Source: Terrimonas_A sp051954695 (GTDB lineage: Bacteria > Bacteroidota > Bacteroidia > Chitinophagales > Chitinophagaceae). Taken from it: a stretch of 64,000 bases of DNA. The first letter of the stretch is position 1. Each line of letters starts with the position of its first letter. The DNA is taken from NCBI GenBank assembly GCA_051954695.1, contig JBQCHL010000007.1:62001-126000 (forward strand), in the 5' to 3' direction. This document shows positions 35,151-46,500 of this stretch, one piece after another. Under the pieces are notes generated by a model that was given only the letters and a program-made list of their open reading frames with translations, searched no databases and was not told where the DNA came from. The position numbers were made by a program, and so were the translations under genes.

Positions 35151-36779
35151 CTACTCGTACATTTCGTACTTGGTTTTCGGCCTTCTTTCTTCCAACCAGC
35201 GAAAATTGGGAAGTTTCATTTCGCCTGGAGTTTTCTGACGCATAGGCCAGATGGTTCCTGTAACGGAGCTGCGGAATACGACTTTGTCCAGTTCTTTTTG
35301 CGCGAAATAAATATCAATAATATCGCAATGCGATTCATTAATGCCAGTGTAAGCGCTGTCTTCATCCTGTATATAATAAATACATTCGGCAAATCCCTTT
35401 GCCCTTACTGAATCAATATTACCATCCACAAACCAGCCATCGATACGGGTTGATTTGATCTGGTTATATATTTCCGCATCAAGCCTGTTTACCATAAAGC
35501 CGTTCTCGAACGCTTCCACTTTATCGGCTTTTTTGTTTTTGGTATGCAGATAGATCGTATCGCCGGTCACCTGGTTTTGCTGTGCCCAGACCACAGGATC
35601 TTTATAAAGGCGGAATACAGAATCCTTAAAAGAGTAGAAAAGGCTATCGCCAACAGCCTGCAATGAATCATTAAAGATGCGCACATTCCGGTAGGCTTCG
35701 AAATAACGGTTGGAGCTGTCTTTCGGGTCCATCGCTGCCATTTTGATCCCCTTCACTGTATCAACAACAATGGAATCCATACCAAACCTGTCGGTCAGTC
35801 TTGCTGAAAAAAGCGTATCGGCCGCCACCAAAGTAGAATCATTCTCCTGCTTGAGGATCATAAGTGGCCTGCGGGTAGCGAGGATGGCTTCTGTTTTTTT
35901 ATTCTGGTAAATAAGACCGCCGATAATAGTAGTTCCGTTGGCTGAATCAATAACGATCGCATTTCCTTCTGCTTTATAAATGCTATCGTTTTGGGAAACG
36001 GTGTTGGCGATGATCGTTGTCTTCTTATCCTTGATAACAGGCCTTCTTCCAAATTCCGCCTGCTTTGTTTCCTGGTTATAAAATCCCTCTTTTGTAGTGA
36101 TCTCACGGCCCGAAGTATCCGTGATCAGTGTTTGTGCAATAAAACGCGTTGTCTTGCTTTCTGTATTGTATAAAAGCGAATCTGTGGCGATATCATAGGC
36201 AGGATCTTTCAGCTTCACGTTCTTTTTAAAATACACATCTTTTAGATCCGCATAGTACCAGCCTTCCTGGCTGGTCAATACCGTTTTATCATTCACTACT
36301 TTCCCGCCGTTCTTATAGATACCGATATTGGTCTCCATATCATATTCCAGGTTGGGTGTAGTGAGCACACCCTTGCCGTCGGTCATTTTAACGTTGCCAT
36401 CCAGGTAAGCCAGTTTTTTCTGTGTATAATATAAAAGATGGTTGGAATAAATATTGGCTGTATCGGAATCATTGATATGTACCTGCTTTCCTTTGCCCCA
36501 GGCTTCAAAAGTGTTGGCGCTGTTGTTCATCACACAGCTATCGCAATAGAACAGGGTATTTCCCTGGCGCAGTTTCACATCACCTGAAATAATGGTCAGT
36601 TTGGTGGTATCGTTAACGGTTTGAAAAGTGAGCCGCTTGGTATAATTCAGGATCTCTACCTTCTGTGTTGTATCTCCGGCAGGAGTAGTAGATGGTACAG
36701 GCTCCTGTGCCATACTGCAATAACCTGTCAGCAGAAACAGAGAGAGCAGTAAGGATAATAATGGTCTTGATCTTTTCAT
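35151..36779 (-). CDS. OstA/LptA-like periplasmic protein
   Basis: 542 residues with a signal peptide (MKRSRPLLSLLLSLFLLTGYCSMAQ). Repeated OstA-type beta-jellyroll motifs are evident: LTIISGDVKLRQGNTLFYCDS, YLDGNVKMTDGKGVLTTPNLEYD, and AEGNAIVIDSANG. In Bacteroidota such proteins take the LptA-like bridge role in LPS transport. It follows the MCE gene by 7 nt, in an amidase-MCE-OstA set read away from the divergent LptD gene, which fits a shared envelope function. Confidence 0.83.
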   Translation of the reverse strand: MKRSRPLLSLLLSLFLLTGYCSMAQEPVPSTTPAGDTTQKVEILNYTKRLTFQTVNDTTKLTIISGDVKLRQGNTLFYCDSCVMNNSANTFEAWGKGKQVHINDSDTANIYSNHLLYYTQKKLAYLDGNVKMTDGKGVLTTPNLEYDMETNIGIYKNGGKVVNDKTVLTSQEGWYYADLKDVYFKKNVKLKDPAYDIATDSLLYNTESKTTRFIAQTLITDTSGREITTKEGFYNQETKQAEFGRRPVIKDKKTTIIANTVSQNDSIYKAEGNAIVIDSANGTTIIGGLIYQNKKTEAILATRRPLMILKQENDSTLVAADTLFSARLTDRFGMDSIVVDTVKGIKMAAMDPKDSSNRYFEAYRNVRIFNDSLQAVGDSLFYSFKDSVFRLYKDPVVWAQQNQVTGDTIYLHTKNKKADKVEAFENGFMVNRLDAEIYNQIKSTRIDGWFVDGNIDSVRAKGFAECIYYIQDEDSAYTGINESHCDIIDIYFAQKELDKVVFRSSVTGTIWPMRQKTPGEMKLPNFRWLEERRPKTKYEMYE

Positions 36780-36786
36780 GAGCGGC

Positions 36787-37776
36787 CTAACGTGGCACTG
36801 TATCTTTTATAGCAGGCGAAGTTAAAGCACCTCCTTTGTCTTTCTTGCCGAAGATGGAAAAATTAACGTAGCGTTTGGGATGCGTGCGAAGATCATCCAT
36901 CAGTATTTCAGCACTGAGGATAGCATCGTTCAGTTTATTGTAAAGCCCTTTATCATTGATCAGTGCACCCAGGGTCCCTTCATTGCTCGACATTTTGGCC
37001 ACCGTCGTTTTCAACTGCGTGATGGTGCTTTGCAGCGTTTCCATAGTCTGCTGAAGATCGAGGGATGAAAGTTTTTGGGTAAATTGTTTGGTGTTACTGA
37101 TAATCGCATTGATGCTGTCGTTATTGTTCTTAAGATTATCTGTAATGGAGCTTACATTGGCCAGCGTATGGGATAATGAACCATTCTCTGCATCCAGCAG
37201 CCGGTCCAGCGAATGGCTGGCGCTTTTTAGATTGGCGATAGTATGCTGCAGATTATTTTTTGCGTCCGAATCAAACAGCTTATTGATATTATTGAATACG
37301 ACGGTGAGGGTGTCGAGCGTATTGCGGACTCTTGAGAGGGTAGGAGTTACTTCGGCAGCAAGCCCGCCAAACAGTCCTTCATCAATACGGGTATGAAGGC
37401 TATCCCCATCCTTGAGATAAGTGGTGGCATCTCCTTTTTCTATTACGATAGTGGCTGCACTCAAACCGCCAAAGCTTGCATTGATGTAGGCCACTGAATT
37501 GGCAGGGATATTGACGTCGCGGGTGAGACTGATGGTTACCTTGATCCCGCTCAGATTTTTGTCCACTTCCTTTATATCGTAAACTGTACCAATGGTAAGG
37601 CCGTTGATCTTTACTTCATTTGCCTTGGTCAGCGCGCCCACTTTATTGAACACAGCATATACTTTTGGGGTACGATTAAAGACATCCTTTCCCTTCAAAA
37701 AATTAAACCCCGCGATCAATAATCCCAGGGCTACCACAGTTAATATGCCGACTTTGGTTTCGTTGTTGATCTTCAT
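36787..37776 (-). CDS. MCE/MlaD-family lipid-transport protein
   Basis: 329 residues from ATG at 37776, which puts a signal anchor at once (VGILTVVALGLLIAGFNFL, about 8-27). A single MCE domain occupies about 35-115 (YAVFNKVGALTKANEVKINGLTIG). A long coiled-coil tail follows with leucine/asparagine heptads. MlaD-type proteins bind phospholipid at the inner membrane for transport to or from the outer membrane. The gene lies between the amidase and OstA genes on the minus strand. A non-ATG start upstream (37806) would add ten residues without a signal. Confidence 0.88.
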   Translation of the reverse strand: MKINNETKVGILTVVALGLLIAGFNFLKGKDVFNRTPKVYAVFNKVGALTKANEVKINGLTIGTVYDIKEVDKNLSGIKVTISLTRDVNIPANSVAYINASFGGLSAATIVIEKGDATTYLKDGDSLHTRIDEGLFGGLAAEVTPTLSRVRNTLDTLTVVFNNINKLFDSDAKNNLQHTIANLKSASHSLDRLLDAENGSLSHTLANVSSITDNLKNNNDSINAIISNTKQFTQKLSSLDLQQTMETLQSTITQLKTTVAKMSSNEGTLGALINDKGLYNKLNDAILSAEILMDDLRTHPKRYVNFSIFGKKDKGGALTSPAIKDTVPR

Positions 37777-37906
37777 CGATTCTGGTTTACATTTCCAAGC
37801 CGCCAAATTAGCTATTTATTTCCAAAAGACTTACCGGGCGGTTGCCGATAAAAAAAGCTGTGCGGGTTTTTACCTGTACAGCTTTCGATAAATGTGCCAA
37901 TTTTTT

Positions 37907-38872
37907 TTAAGGCGTGGTACTGATGGTTTTGGACTCCACTTTCTGTTTGTAAATGCGGAATGCATTCATCAGGTCTTCCACGATTTCTTTCTGACCTCTA
38001 TCACTGTTCAGGTACTCTTCTTCTTCTTTGTTTGTGATAAAGCCGATTTCCACAAGGATACTTGGCATGCCGGTTGCCTGTAATACCCAGATACCTTCAT
38101 CATTCCTTTGCTTTACACCGCGGCTCAGTCTTCCACTGGCTTCAAATTCCTTTTCCACGAGGTCGGCCAGGTTAAGGCTTTTGCGGAAAAAGTGCTGGGC
38201 ATAGATCAGCATACGGGCTTTTTCTGCAGGGTCGGAAGGATCGGGCAATTGCATGGCCATTGCACCAGAGGAATCAATTTCACCATAGTACTCCGTTTTA
38301 TTAACAGAGTTCACTTTTGCATCATTTTTACTCAGGGCCCATATATAAGTTTCTGTGCCATGAGCGGTATTTTCACGATACACTGTGCCGTAAGTGTATT
38401 TATATGAATTAACCGTTCTTCTTTTCTTTCCCTTGCCGATCGTCTTTTTTACGGGAGTTTTACCTGTTACCACTCTTTCATACCAGCCGCCGGCTTTTTT
38501 ACCGGAAGAATTGCAGTGGATGGAAATAAAAAGATCGCCGCTCGATTCATTAGCAAGATTAGCCCTGTAATAAAGATCTTCCTTCTTTGTCTTTTTACCA
38601 CCTGCGCCGATATCGGTAGTGCGTGTATACACTACGTTCAGCTCAGGAAACTCTTCCTTCAATGCCCTGCCGAATTTTAAAGCTACTTCCAGGCTCACAT
38701 CAGCTTCATTGGAGGTGAGACCACGGGCGCCGGGATCAAACCCGCCATGGCCGGGATCAACAATAAGTGTTTTGATAGTGGCTTTCTGAACTGGCTTGTC
38801 TTTTTCGGAAAAGGAGAGCAGGAGGATTGATAAAAAAACGGGAAAGAGGACCAATAGGGTTCGTTTTATCAT
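37907..38872 (-). CDS. N-acetylmuramoyl-L-alanine amidase (Amidase_3 family)
   Basis: 321 residues with a signal sequence (about 1-22). The Zn ligands of the Amidase_3 fold are H42 in VDPGHGGFDPGA, E62 in ADVSLEVALK and H119 in ISIHCNSS. The late catalytic Glu is in SILVEIGFITN. It cleaves the amide bond between MurNAc and the stem peptide in the periplasm. It begins the amidase-MCE-OstA minus-strand set and is divergent from lptD. Confidence 0.92.
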   Translation of the reverse strand: MIKRTLLVLFPVFLSILLLSFSEKDKPVQKATIKTLIVDPGHGGFDPGARGLTSNEADVSLEVALKFGRALKEEFPELNVVYTRTTDIGAGGKKTKKEDLYYRANLANESSGDLFISIHCNSSGKKAGGWYERVVTGKTPVKKTIGKGKKRRTVNSYKYTYGTVYRENTAHGTETYIWALSKNDAKVNSVNKTEYYGEIDSSGAMAMQLPDPSDPAEKARMLIYAQHFFRKSLNLADLVEKEFEASGRLSRGVKQRNDEGIWVLQATGMPSILVEIGFITNKEEEEYLNSDRGQKEIVEDLMNAFRIYKQKVESKTISTTP

Positions 38873-38935
38873 AACTTTTCCTTTTTTAATGGGTTATAAG
38901 TGGAATCTTCACATATTGTTTAGGGACGAAAGGTT

Positions 38936-38943
38936 TACATTTG
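38936..38943 (+). promoter_or_regulatory. Promoter -7 box for the lptD homolog
   Basis: TACATTTG fits TAnnTTTG, with ATTG at 38915-38918 in the -33 area (17-nt spacer). The start codon is at 38960, giving a very short leader. Confidence 0.48.
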
Positions 38944-38959
38944 CCCGCGAACCAACCGT

Positions 38960-41776
38960 ATGGAACTGCGCAAATTTAGCTCAAAATACTTTTCCACAGT
39001 GTCCCTTTTGGCCGCTATCTTATTCACAGTAACGTGGAAAGCGGCCTCGCAACGCATTGAAACAACGTATTTTGACACTCCTTTAACATTCTCTGCAGAT
39101 ACCGTTCCGGCTAAAAGCACGCTTTCACCGGTCAACAGGATTCCGCCGCGTTCTGGTATAACGTCATCAGATACGGTCCCATTGCCCGGTCTCGGAAAGG
39201 ATATTAAAACTGATACGATCCCACGCACGGATACTTCCAGCCGTATCAACATAACATCATCCGACACGACCCTGTTGCCCGGATCAGATTCCCTGCGCCA
39301 GAAAACAGATACGTTCTCTGTCCGCCTCTCCAAAGACTCATTTGAGGAACCCATAAAATACAATGCTGAAGATTCTGCTGTAGTGAAGGTCAAAAGCAAA
39401 AAGATCATTCTCTATGGCAAAACCAAAACCGATTACCAGAACATGTCGCTGGAAGCGCCCAAAGTGGAGATTGACCAGCAGACACAGGTGATGACAGCCT
39501 TTAACCGGCGCGACAGTACTGGTGCAGTAGTGGAAGATGCGAAATTTGCGGATGGAGAACAGAACTTCACCAGCGATACCATTCAATTCAATTTCAAAAC
39601 ACAAAAAGGGCTCACCAAAAATACCATCACTCAGTCGGGTGAAATGTTTGTACATGGTGAAGTGGTGAAAAAAGTGGATAGCGTGGTGACCTATGTAAAA
39701 AGAGGCTATTTCACAACCTGTAATCTCGACGAACCGCATTTCGGTTTCCGTTCCAATAAGATCAAAGTGATCAATAAAAAAGTAGCGGTTTCAGGTCCCA
39801 CTCACCCGGAATTTGAAGGGGTGCCGTTGCCGGTGTACCTGCCTTTTGGATTTTTCCCATTATCGCAGGGCCGTCACTCAGGAATGCTGCCGCCGCAATT
39901 TGCGACCAATGATCAGATGGGACTCGGGCTGGAAGGACTGGGATATTACCAGGTCATCAATGATTACTGGGACGTGAAAGTGTATGGAAACTTTTATTCC
40001 TACGGAAGCTGGTCGGCCAATGTGAACCCAACTTACCGCAAGCGTTACCATTACAGCGGTTCTTTCAATTTCGGTCTTCAAAGGACCAAACGGAATTTCA
40101 AAGGTGATCCTGATTATTATTCCAATAACAGCTATTCACTTACCTGGAGCCATTCGGCAGACAGCCGCGCCCGGCCGGGAACTTCTTTTTCGGCCAACGT
40201 GAATGCAAGTTCCACCAGCTATAATAAGAACGTTCCCAATAATGCCAATCTGAACTTCCAGAACCAGTTGAGTTCATCCATCGCCTATTCTAAAAGCTGG
40301 GTCGACAAGCCGTATAATCTTACTATAAGCGCCAACCATAACCAGAACAACCAGACAGGTATCGTAAACCTCAGTCTTCCTGATATGGGCTTTACTGTTT
40401 CTACTATTTATCCTTTCCAGCGGAAAGAATTTGCCGGCAGCAAAAGATGGTATGAACAACTGGGTATCGGTTATAATGGTACATTCAGGAACCAGATCTC
40501 TTTCTACGACACCGCATTCAAACTGCGCAACCTGCTTGATACAGCACAATGGGGTGCACAACATAGTATCCCGATCACATTATCCCTGCCACCGATTTTA
40601 GGAGGTGCAATAATGGTATCTCCTTCAGTTTCTTATTCGCAGGTGTGGTTAGACAGGCAGCGTACAATGAAATGGAATGGTGCAGCCAATAAAGTAGACA
40701 CCACTTTTACGAAAGGATTCTTTTTGGACCAGCAGGTCAGCTTTGGACTTAGTTTCAATACAGCACTTTATGGTACTTTCAATTTCAAAAAAGGAAAAGC
40801 GATAAGGCATATTATCAGGCCCACTATTGGATTGAGCTACACGCCATCACTTTCCAGTAGATACTATGACACCGTGAGAGCGGTTACGGGAATAACAGAG
40901 TCTTACGCAAAACTGCAGGGAGGGCTTTACGGTGGCTACGGCAATATCACAAGTGGAAGCATCAGCTTCGGACTCGACAATAACCTGGAGATGAAATATA
41001 AGCCCAAGAAAGACTCCAGCGGTGAGTTTAAGAAATTACGGCTGATCGATGGCTTTGGTTTTAACGGATCATATAACCTGCTGGGCAAAACAAATAAGCT
41101 TTCTCATATTGCTCTTTATTTCCGGAATAATCTTTTTGAAAAGATCAATCTGAATGCAAATGCCGACCTGAGCCCATATAAACGAAGTGTTTTCGGCGGC
41201 GATAGCACTGAATACCTCTGGCAGGGAGGAAGTGGGTTCCGGGTAGGACGCATCACTTCAGGCAGCATCTCCATGTCCACTTCTTTCCAAAGTAAACCCA
41301 AGGATGAAGAAAAGGCTAAAAAACAAAAAGAAGATCTGGATAAACAGTTGAATGATCCGGTATTGGCAGGCGACCGTCAGCGATTGCTGGATTATATGCG
41401 TCAGAACCCCGCAGAGTTTGTCGACTTCAATATTCCCTGGCAGCTCAGCTTATCTTTTGCATTTTACTTCCAGGAGCAACGTAAATCAGATAACAGCGGT
41501 TTTGAAACCGTTACAAGCGCCAGCACCAACTTCAGCGGCAGTTTCAGTCTTACACCGAAATGGAATCTCAGTGCAAATGGCTATTATGATTTCAGAACTA
41601 AAAAGCTGCAAACGTTTACGATGTCTATTTCAAGGGAAATGCATTGCTGGCAATTGTCCATCAACGTTGCACCGGTGGGCTTATACCGCTATTTCAATTT
41701 TACCATCAGTCCCAAATCAGGATTATTGCAGGACCTCCGGATCAACCGCACACGCAGTTTCTATACACCTTATTGA
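38960..41776 (+). CDS. lptD: LPS-assembly protein LptD homolog
   Basis: 938 residues. A signal/hydrophobic N-terminus (about 14-30) is followed by a low-complexity Ser/Thr/Asp linker (about 50-120). An OstA-like N-domain follows (LYGKTKTDYQNMSLEAPKVEID, FTSDTIQFNFKTQKGL), then a large barrel with the conserved LptD block LPVYLPFGFFPLSQGRHSGMLPP near 293. Many YxF/WxN strands run to the end. It inserts LPS into the outer leaflet. It overlaps the convergent PlsC gene by 7 nt and is divergent from the amidase/MCE/OstA set. Confidence 0.88.
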   Translation: MELRKFSSKYFSTVSLLAAILFTVTWKAASQRIETTYFDTPLTFSADTVPAKSTLSPVNRIPPRSGITSSDTVPLPGLGKDIKTDTIPRTDTSSRINITSSDTTLLPGSDSLRQKTDTFSVRLSKDSFEEPIKYNAEDSAVVKVKSKKIILYGKTKTDYQNMSLEAPKVEIDQQTQVMTAFNRRDSTGAVVEDAKFADGEQNFTSDTIQFNFKTQKGLTKNTITQSGEMFVHGEVVKKVDSVVTYVKRGYFTTCNLDEPHFGFRSNKIKVINKKVAVSGPTHPEFEGVPLPVYLPFGFFPLSQGRHSGMLPPQFATNDQMGLGLEGLGYYQVINDYWDVKVYGNFYSYGSWSANVNPTYRKRYHYSGSFNFGLQRTKRNFKGDPDYYSNNSYSLTWSHSADSRARPGTSFSANVNASSTSYNKNVPNNANLNFQNQLSSSIAYSKSWVDKPYNLTISANHNQNNQTGIVNLSLPDMGFTVSTIYPFQRKEFAGSKRWYEQLGIGYNGTFRNQISFYDTAFKLRNLLDTAQWGAQHSIPITLSLPPILGGAIMVSPSVSYSQVWLDRQRTMKWNGAANKVDTTFTKGFFLDQQVSFGLSFNTALYGTFNFKKGKAIRHIIRPTIGLSYTPSLSSRYYDTVRAVTGITESYAKLQGGLYGGYGNITSGSISFGLDNNLEMKYKPKKDSSGEFKKLRLIDGFGFNGSYNLLGKTNKLSHIALYFRNNLFEKINLNANADLSPYKRSVFGGDSTEYLWQGGSGFRVGRITSGSISMSTSFQSKPKDEEKAKKQKEDLDKQLNDPVLAGDRQRLLDYMRQNPAEFVDFNIPWQLSLSFAFYFQEQRKSDNSGFETVTSASTNFSGSFSLTPKWNLSANGYYDFRTKKLQTFTMSISREMHCWQLSINVAPVGLYRYFNFTISPKSGLLQDLRINRTRSFYTPY

Positions 41777-42504
41777 TGAGCTGTATAGTATTCCTTCATA
41801 ATGTTGAATACTTTTTCCTTTAGTTGCTCTGCAGTCAGCCCGGCAGGATCGACTGGTGGCAGAAAATGCATTTCCAGTTTTGTTGGCAGGAAAAAGAATG
41901 GCTTATTTACCGGAAGTGCTTTTCGTGTATTGAAGATAAGCGTGGGAATAACAGCGTGACCGGTATCTGTTGAAAGACGGAAAGCTCCTTCATAAAATCT
42001 TTTCAAAGGCTCATTGCTACGGTTACGGGTGCCTTCGGGATAGATACAAATATGCATTCCCTTTTTCAGCACAGCTTTCATATCGTCATAGCTCTTGCGC
42101 CTGCTCCGCTCATTTTTGCGATCGACCAGCACAGATCCCTTGCTGTAAAACCAGCCAAATAAAGGCACTTTAGCAAATGATTTTTTAGCAATGGTCTTAT
42201 TGGTACCGGGAATATATGGTGATGAAAGCGGAATATCCAGTAATGAATTATGATTGCAGGTAACTACATAGTTCTGCCCGGGAGCAAAATTTTCTTTTCC
42301 TTTGATCCGTACCGGGCAACCTACCAGCCATAGCCATACATTCATCCAAACCCTGGCTATTTTAATAAGGTAAGCAGTGCCTTTAGGTTCAGGCAATAAA
42401 TAAGAGATCATAGAGGGCAGGAAGATCAATAAAAAAGTAGTTATAAAACTAATAAGTCCCCAAATGGCCCAGATACGGCCGGCTATTTCCCTGAAAAATT
42501 TCAT
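41770..42504 (-). CDS. 1-acylglycerol-3-phosphate acyltransferase family (PlsC-like)
   Basis: 244 residues. One or two membrane segments lie at about 13-36. The catalytic HX4D box is H85-D90 (NHNSLLD) and the acceptor motif is YPEGTRNRS near 156. It transfers an acyl chain to lysophosphatidic acid or a related lipid in the membrane. It follows ung by 11 nt and ends inside the last codons of the convergent lptD gene. Exact acceptor not certain. Confidence 0.87.
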   Translation of the reverse strand: MKFFREIAGRIWAIWGLISFITTFLLIFLPSMISYLLPEPKGTAYLIKIARVWMNVWLWLVGCPVRIKGKENFAPGQNYVVTCNHNSLLDIPLSSPYIPGTNKTIAKKSFAKVPLFGWFYSKGSVLVDRKNERSRRKSYDDMKAVLKKGMHICIYPEGTRNRSNEPLKRFYEGAFRLSTDTGHAVIPTLIFNTRKALPVNKPFFFLPTKLEMHFLPPVDPAGLTAEQLKEKVFNIMKEYYTAHQ

Positions 42505-42515
42505 TTGTTTTTTGA

Positions 42516-43187
42516 TTAAAGCTGCCAGTCAACCGGATCAATCCCTTTACTTATAAGATAAGCATTTGCTTTGGAAAAATGTTTACATCCAAAAAAACCT
42601 GCATGAGCTGAAAGGGGAGAGGGATGCGCCGCTTTCAAAATGCAATGTTTGCCTTCGTCAATCAACACTTTCTTTTCCTGGGCAAATTTTCCCCAAAGCA
42701 GGAATACAACATGAGGGCGTTCTTCTGAAATTTTCCTGATCACTGTATCGGTAAATGTGGCCCAACCGATCTTAGCATGGCTCATCGGTTCGCCGGCCCG
42801 CACCGTTAAAGAAGCATTCAGGAGAAACACACCTTGTTTTGCCCATTGCGTAAGGTTTCCATGATTGGGAATGCGTATTCCAAGGTCTTCATGCAATTCT
42901 TTAAAAATATTCACCAGCGATGGGGGAGGCGGCACACCGGCCTGCACAGAAAAACAAAGACCATGCGCCTGGTTGGGACCATGATAAGGATCCTGCCCAA
43001 GTATCACCACTTTCACCTGGTCGACAGGAGTTGTATTGAAGGCATTAAAAATAAGACTGCCGGGAGGATAGATCGTTTTACCCTGCTGCCTTTCGGTCTT
43101 CAGGTGCAGAGCAATGTTTTGAAAATACGGCTTGGCAAATTCATCCTTCAAAACCTCCTTCCAGGATTCTTCAATTTTTACATCCAT
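42516..43187 (-). CDS. ung: Uracil-DNA glycosylase, family 1
   Basis: 223 residues. The catalytic water-activating motif GQDPYHG places Asp66. The C-terminal leucine-loop motif AHPSPLSAHAGFFGCKHF carries the catalytic His. It removes uracil from DNA as the first base-excision repair step. It is upstream of and probably cotranscribed with the PlsC-like gene. Confidence 0.95.
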   Translation of the reverse strand: MDVKIEESWKEVLKDEFAKPYFQNIALHLKTERQQGKTIYPPGSLIFNAFNTTPVDQVKVVILGQDPYHGPNQAHGLCFSVQAGVPPPPSLVNIFKELHEDLGIRIPNHGNLTQWAKQGVFLLNASLTVRAGEPMSHAKIGWATFTDTVIRKISEERPHVVFLLWGKFAQEKKVLIDEGKHCILKAAHPSPLSAHAGFFGCKHFSKANAYLISKGIDPVDWQL

Positions 43188-43540
43188 TATTGTTCATACG
43201 GTTGAGCGCTCAAGATACTAAATAGATGAAGACGAGCGAAGAGCTGAAGTTTTTCCCCTGTGGTCAGCATAAAATATGAGAAAGGATTGGATGCTGTTTG
43301 TTTTGTTGACATAAGTCAAACGACTTTTACAAATAGTTCTCCTGAAAGAGCTTTCTCATTTTTTTCTCCTTTCTTTGTCCCCGCATATCCAAATGCTCCG
43401 GAATACACCTGCTACTTATCCCTTGTAAACTATGATGTGTTTTTTCCCGTAAGGGACACCAATTCGATAAAATTGGTGCAGATAATCTTTTGCCCCTTCT
43501 AAAGGGTTTTAGGATCTCCATTACTAACTCAAATTTTTTT
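43188..43540. other. Intergenic region between ung and the T9SS cargo gene
   Basis: 353 nt without a supported gene. An 8-bp perfect hairpin CACCAATT/AATTGGTG lies at 43457-43478 in the leader of the plus-strand gene. Open frames across this region show no signal peptide or known motif and are probably chance. Confidence 0.5.
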
Positions 43541-46500
43541 ATGATGCGGCGTTTCGCTATCGTATGTTCATTTCTATTTTTTTCCTGTTTCAGTTTTGCA
43601 CAATCCCCGGGTCAGATCGTACGGCCCGCAGGTGGTAATGGTGTTACTGTACTGAACCCAAATGGTGATGGCTATACATCCGCCACTACTGCAGGATTTA
43701 TTGCTAACGATGTTACCGAAAGTGAAATTCAATATAAAAGGATAGTGTCCCCATTCCAGGAACCGACAGGTGATGTGGCTACCGGTCCTTCAGGAGGGTT
43801 TACTGACTTTGTGCAAACGCCCGGGAATCTCGATTTCCTTGTTTATAGTGATGGTACTAATCTTTTGTTCCGTTTCCGGATCGGCAATATTATCAGTGGA
43901 TCCAAAGGGTACAGCATACTCATCGATACAGATGGCAGAATGGGTAACAGTGGGCCTTCAGCAGATCCCAATTATGTGCCTGGCACTAATATCGCCAAAG
44001 GGAATCCGGGCTTTGAATATGAAGCAGTGCTCCAAACCAATTTCCAGGTAGCTGTATATAATGTTGATGGGATCATTTCGCCTGCAGCACCCATAGCTAC
44101 TTATTCTCTTAATACGCATGCTCAAATATCCATGGCCCTAAGCACGGATGGCAATAACCCGGACTACTTCTACGATTTTTATATACCTCTGTCGGCCATT
44201 GGCTCTCCTGTTTCTTTCCGGCTTGCGGGTACAACGGTAACATCGCCTTCTTCGGCTTTTCAGGGTAGCCGTTCGGATATATTCGGGATCAACGATGCGA
44301 TCAATAGTGATGTTTCAAGTGCATGGGCTACTATTATCAATAGTGAGCCGGCTATTACTCCGGCATCTATTGGTGCCGGTGGAACAGGTCAGGGAAGCGT
44401 ATGCACAGCACCGCCGGTATTGAATGCTCCTGTTGGCAGTGGTTCCAATATCAGCGTTTCAGGTACCTGGACCAGGCTTGATGCAACAAAACCTGCTACA
44501 GCAACGATCACCTTATACAAAAACGGAGTAGCGTCAGGAACAACATCCGTTAGCTCCAGCAGCACCTGGACTATATCAGTGGCCAGTATTGCACCAGGGG
44601 ACGCGTTATATGCAAAAGCTGTGGCTGCCGACGAATCAGAGTGCCTGCAATCAAATCATGTAACAGCAGCCTGTGCTGTTGCACCTGTTGCTCCTTCCGT
44701 TACCTGCGCCTCCACCAAAGGCATCACGGGTACTATTCCCTTAGGCAGCACTATAGAAATTTATCAGATATCTACTGCGCAAAGCAATCCATCAGCTACT
44801 CCTTTAACTACAGGACTTGTTTATACCAACAATGCCAGCAACCGCACCTTTAATTATTATGGCACCAATCCTCAATCCGGTAATGCATGTCAGGGACAAA
44901 GCAATCTTCTTACTTCCAACACCACTTATATGATGGTGACTAATAATAATGGCTGCCTCTCTGCACCCACTTTTATTTGCATCACTGGTTCAAGCCAAAA
45001 TAGTTGGTCATTAATTGGGGCGAATACACTTAGCCTTTCAACTCCGATCTATCCATATCAGACATCTGCAACAGGAACAGGAGCTACTACCGGTCAGCTA
45101 TTAAGGCTTTTTATCAACAACCGTTATATAACCTCACTAACGGCAACCGGCAGCTCATTTACTTTCAGTGGCTTTACACTTGCCACTGGTGATTCACTGC
45201 GCGTATATGCACAAACCTCTGCAGCCTGTATGACCCAATCGTCCACTTTTAAAGTGAGTTGCTACACACAGCCGCCAAGCATTACCACCAGCACTTCGGG
45301 CAACCTGGTCAACACGTCTACTTCGATCAGCGGCACTTCTTCCACACCAGGCGCTACTATCCAGGTATATCGTGGGGCATCCCCTTCAGGAACATTAGTA
45401 GGAACTACAACGGTAAACAATAATGGCATCTGGACAACAGGCGGCCTCACCCTTACCACCGGAGAAACTTACTATGCCACTCAGACTGATGGCACCTGCA
45501 CTAGCAGCGCTTCTGCTTCAGCAAGCGTGCTTGCTGCAACAACAGTGTGTCCACAATTTGGCAGCAGCACTTATGGAGAAACAGTTGCTGTTATTGGAGG
45601 CACCATCGCAACCTTTACCGGTACTGTACGGCTTTACCTGGATGGTGTTTTAATAGGAAGCACTACGCTTAGCAATGCCACAAACTGGAGTATAGCCGTA
45701 AATACAGTTTATAGTAATACATTATACCCCGGAGGCGTACTGACAGCTACAGCCCAAACCTCTGCCGGCGCGGAAAATATCAGTTGTGCCAATATCGCGA
45801 CTGTCACTTGTGTTTCACCGATCACGCCTACTGTTACACCCTCGAGCATAACCATTCCCGAAGGGCAATCAGTCAACTTCTCTATTTCGGATGTAGGAGG
45901 TGATGTATGGTATGCGGTCCGTGATAATACAGGTTCCAGTTATGCCACTTCTGTATATTCCACCGGCACTAATAATCTTTCCATTACCACGAATACGTTT
46001 AACACACCGGGCACCTATACACTGATCATTTCGGCTGATAAGCTAAGTGGTTGTCCTGCCAGCGCCCGGTCTGCGGTTGTTGAAGTAAGCCATATTTCGC
46101 TACCGGTCACTTTTATATCGGCTTCTGCCAGGGAAGAAAATGGCTTAGCTATTGTTCAATGGACTGTAACCAATGAACAGCAAGTGTCCTATTATGCAGT
46201 TGAGCGGAGCAGAGATGGGAACCATTTCGAAATAATAGGTCAGGTGCCTTACAAAGAAGTGCAGGCACCCGAAAATACATATCAATTTAAAGATAATCAA
46301 CCGCCGTTAACAGAGCGCTACTACTACCGCATAAAACAGGTAGATGAAAACGGGCACTTTACCTATAGTTCTATACTGCCGGTACAAAGTATCATCCGTT
46401 CATTCAGTTGGAGCCTTCAACCCAATCCTGCACATGAAAAAACTTCCGTAATAATACAGGCACCAGTTACTGTCAACGGCACTCTTAGTTTACTGAATGT

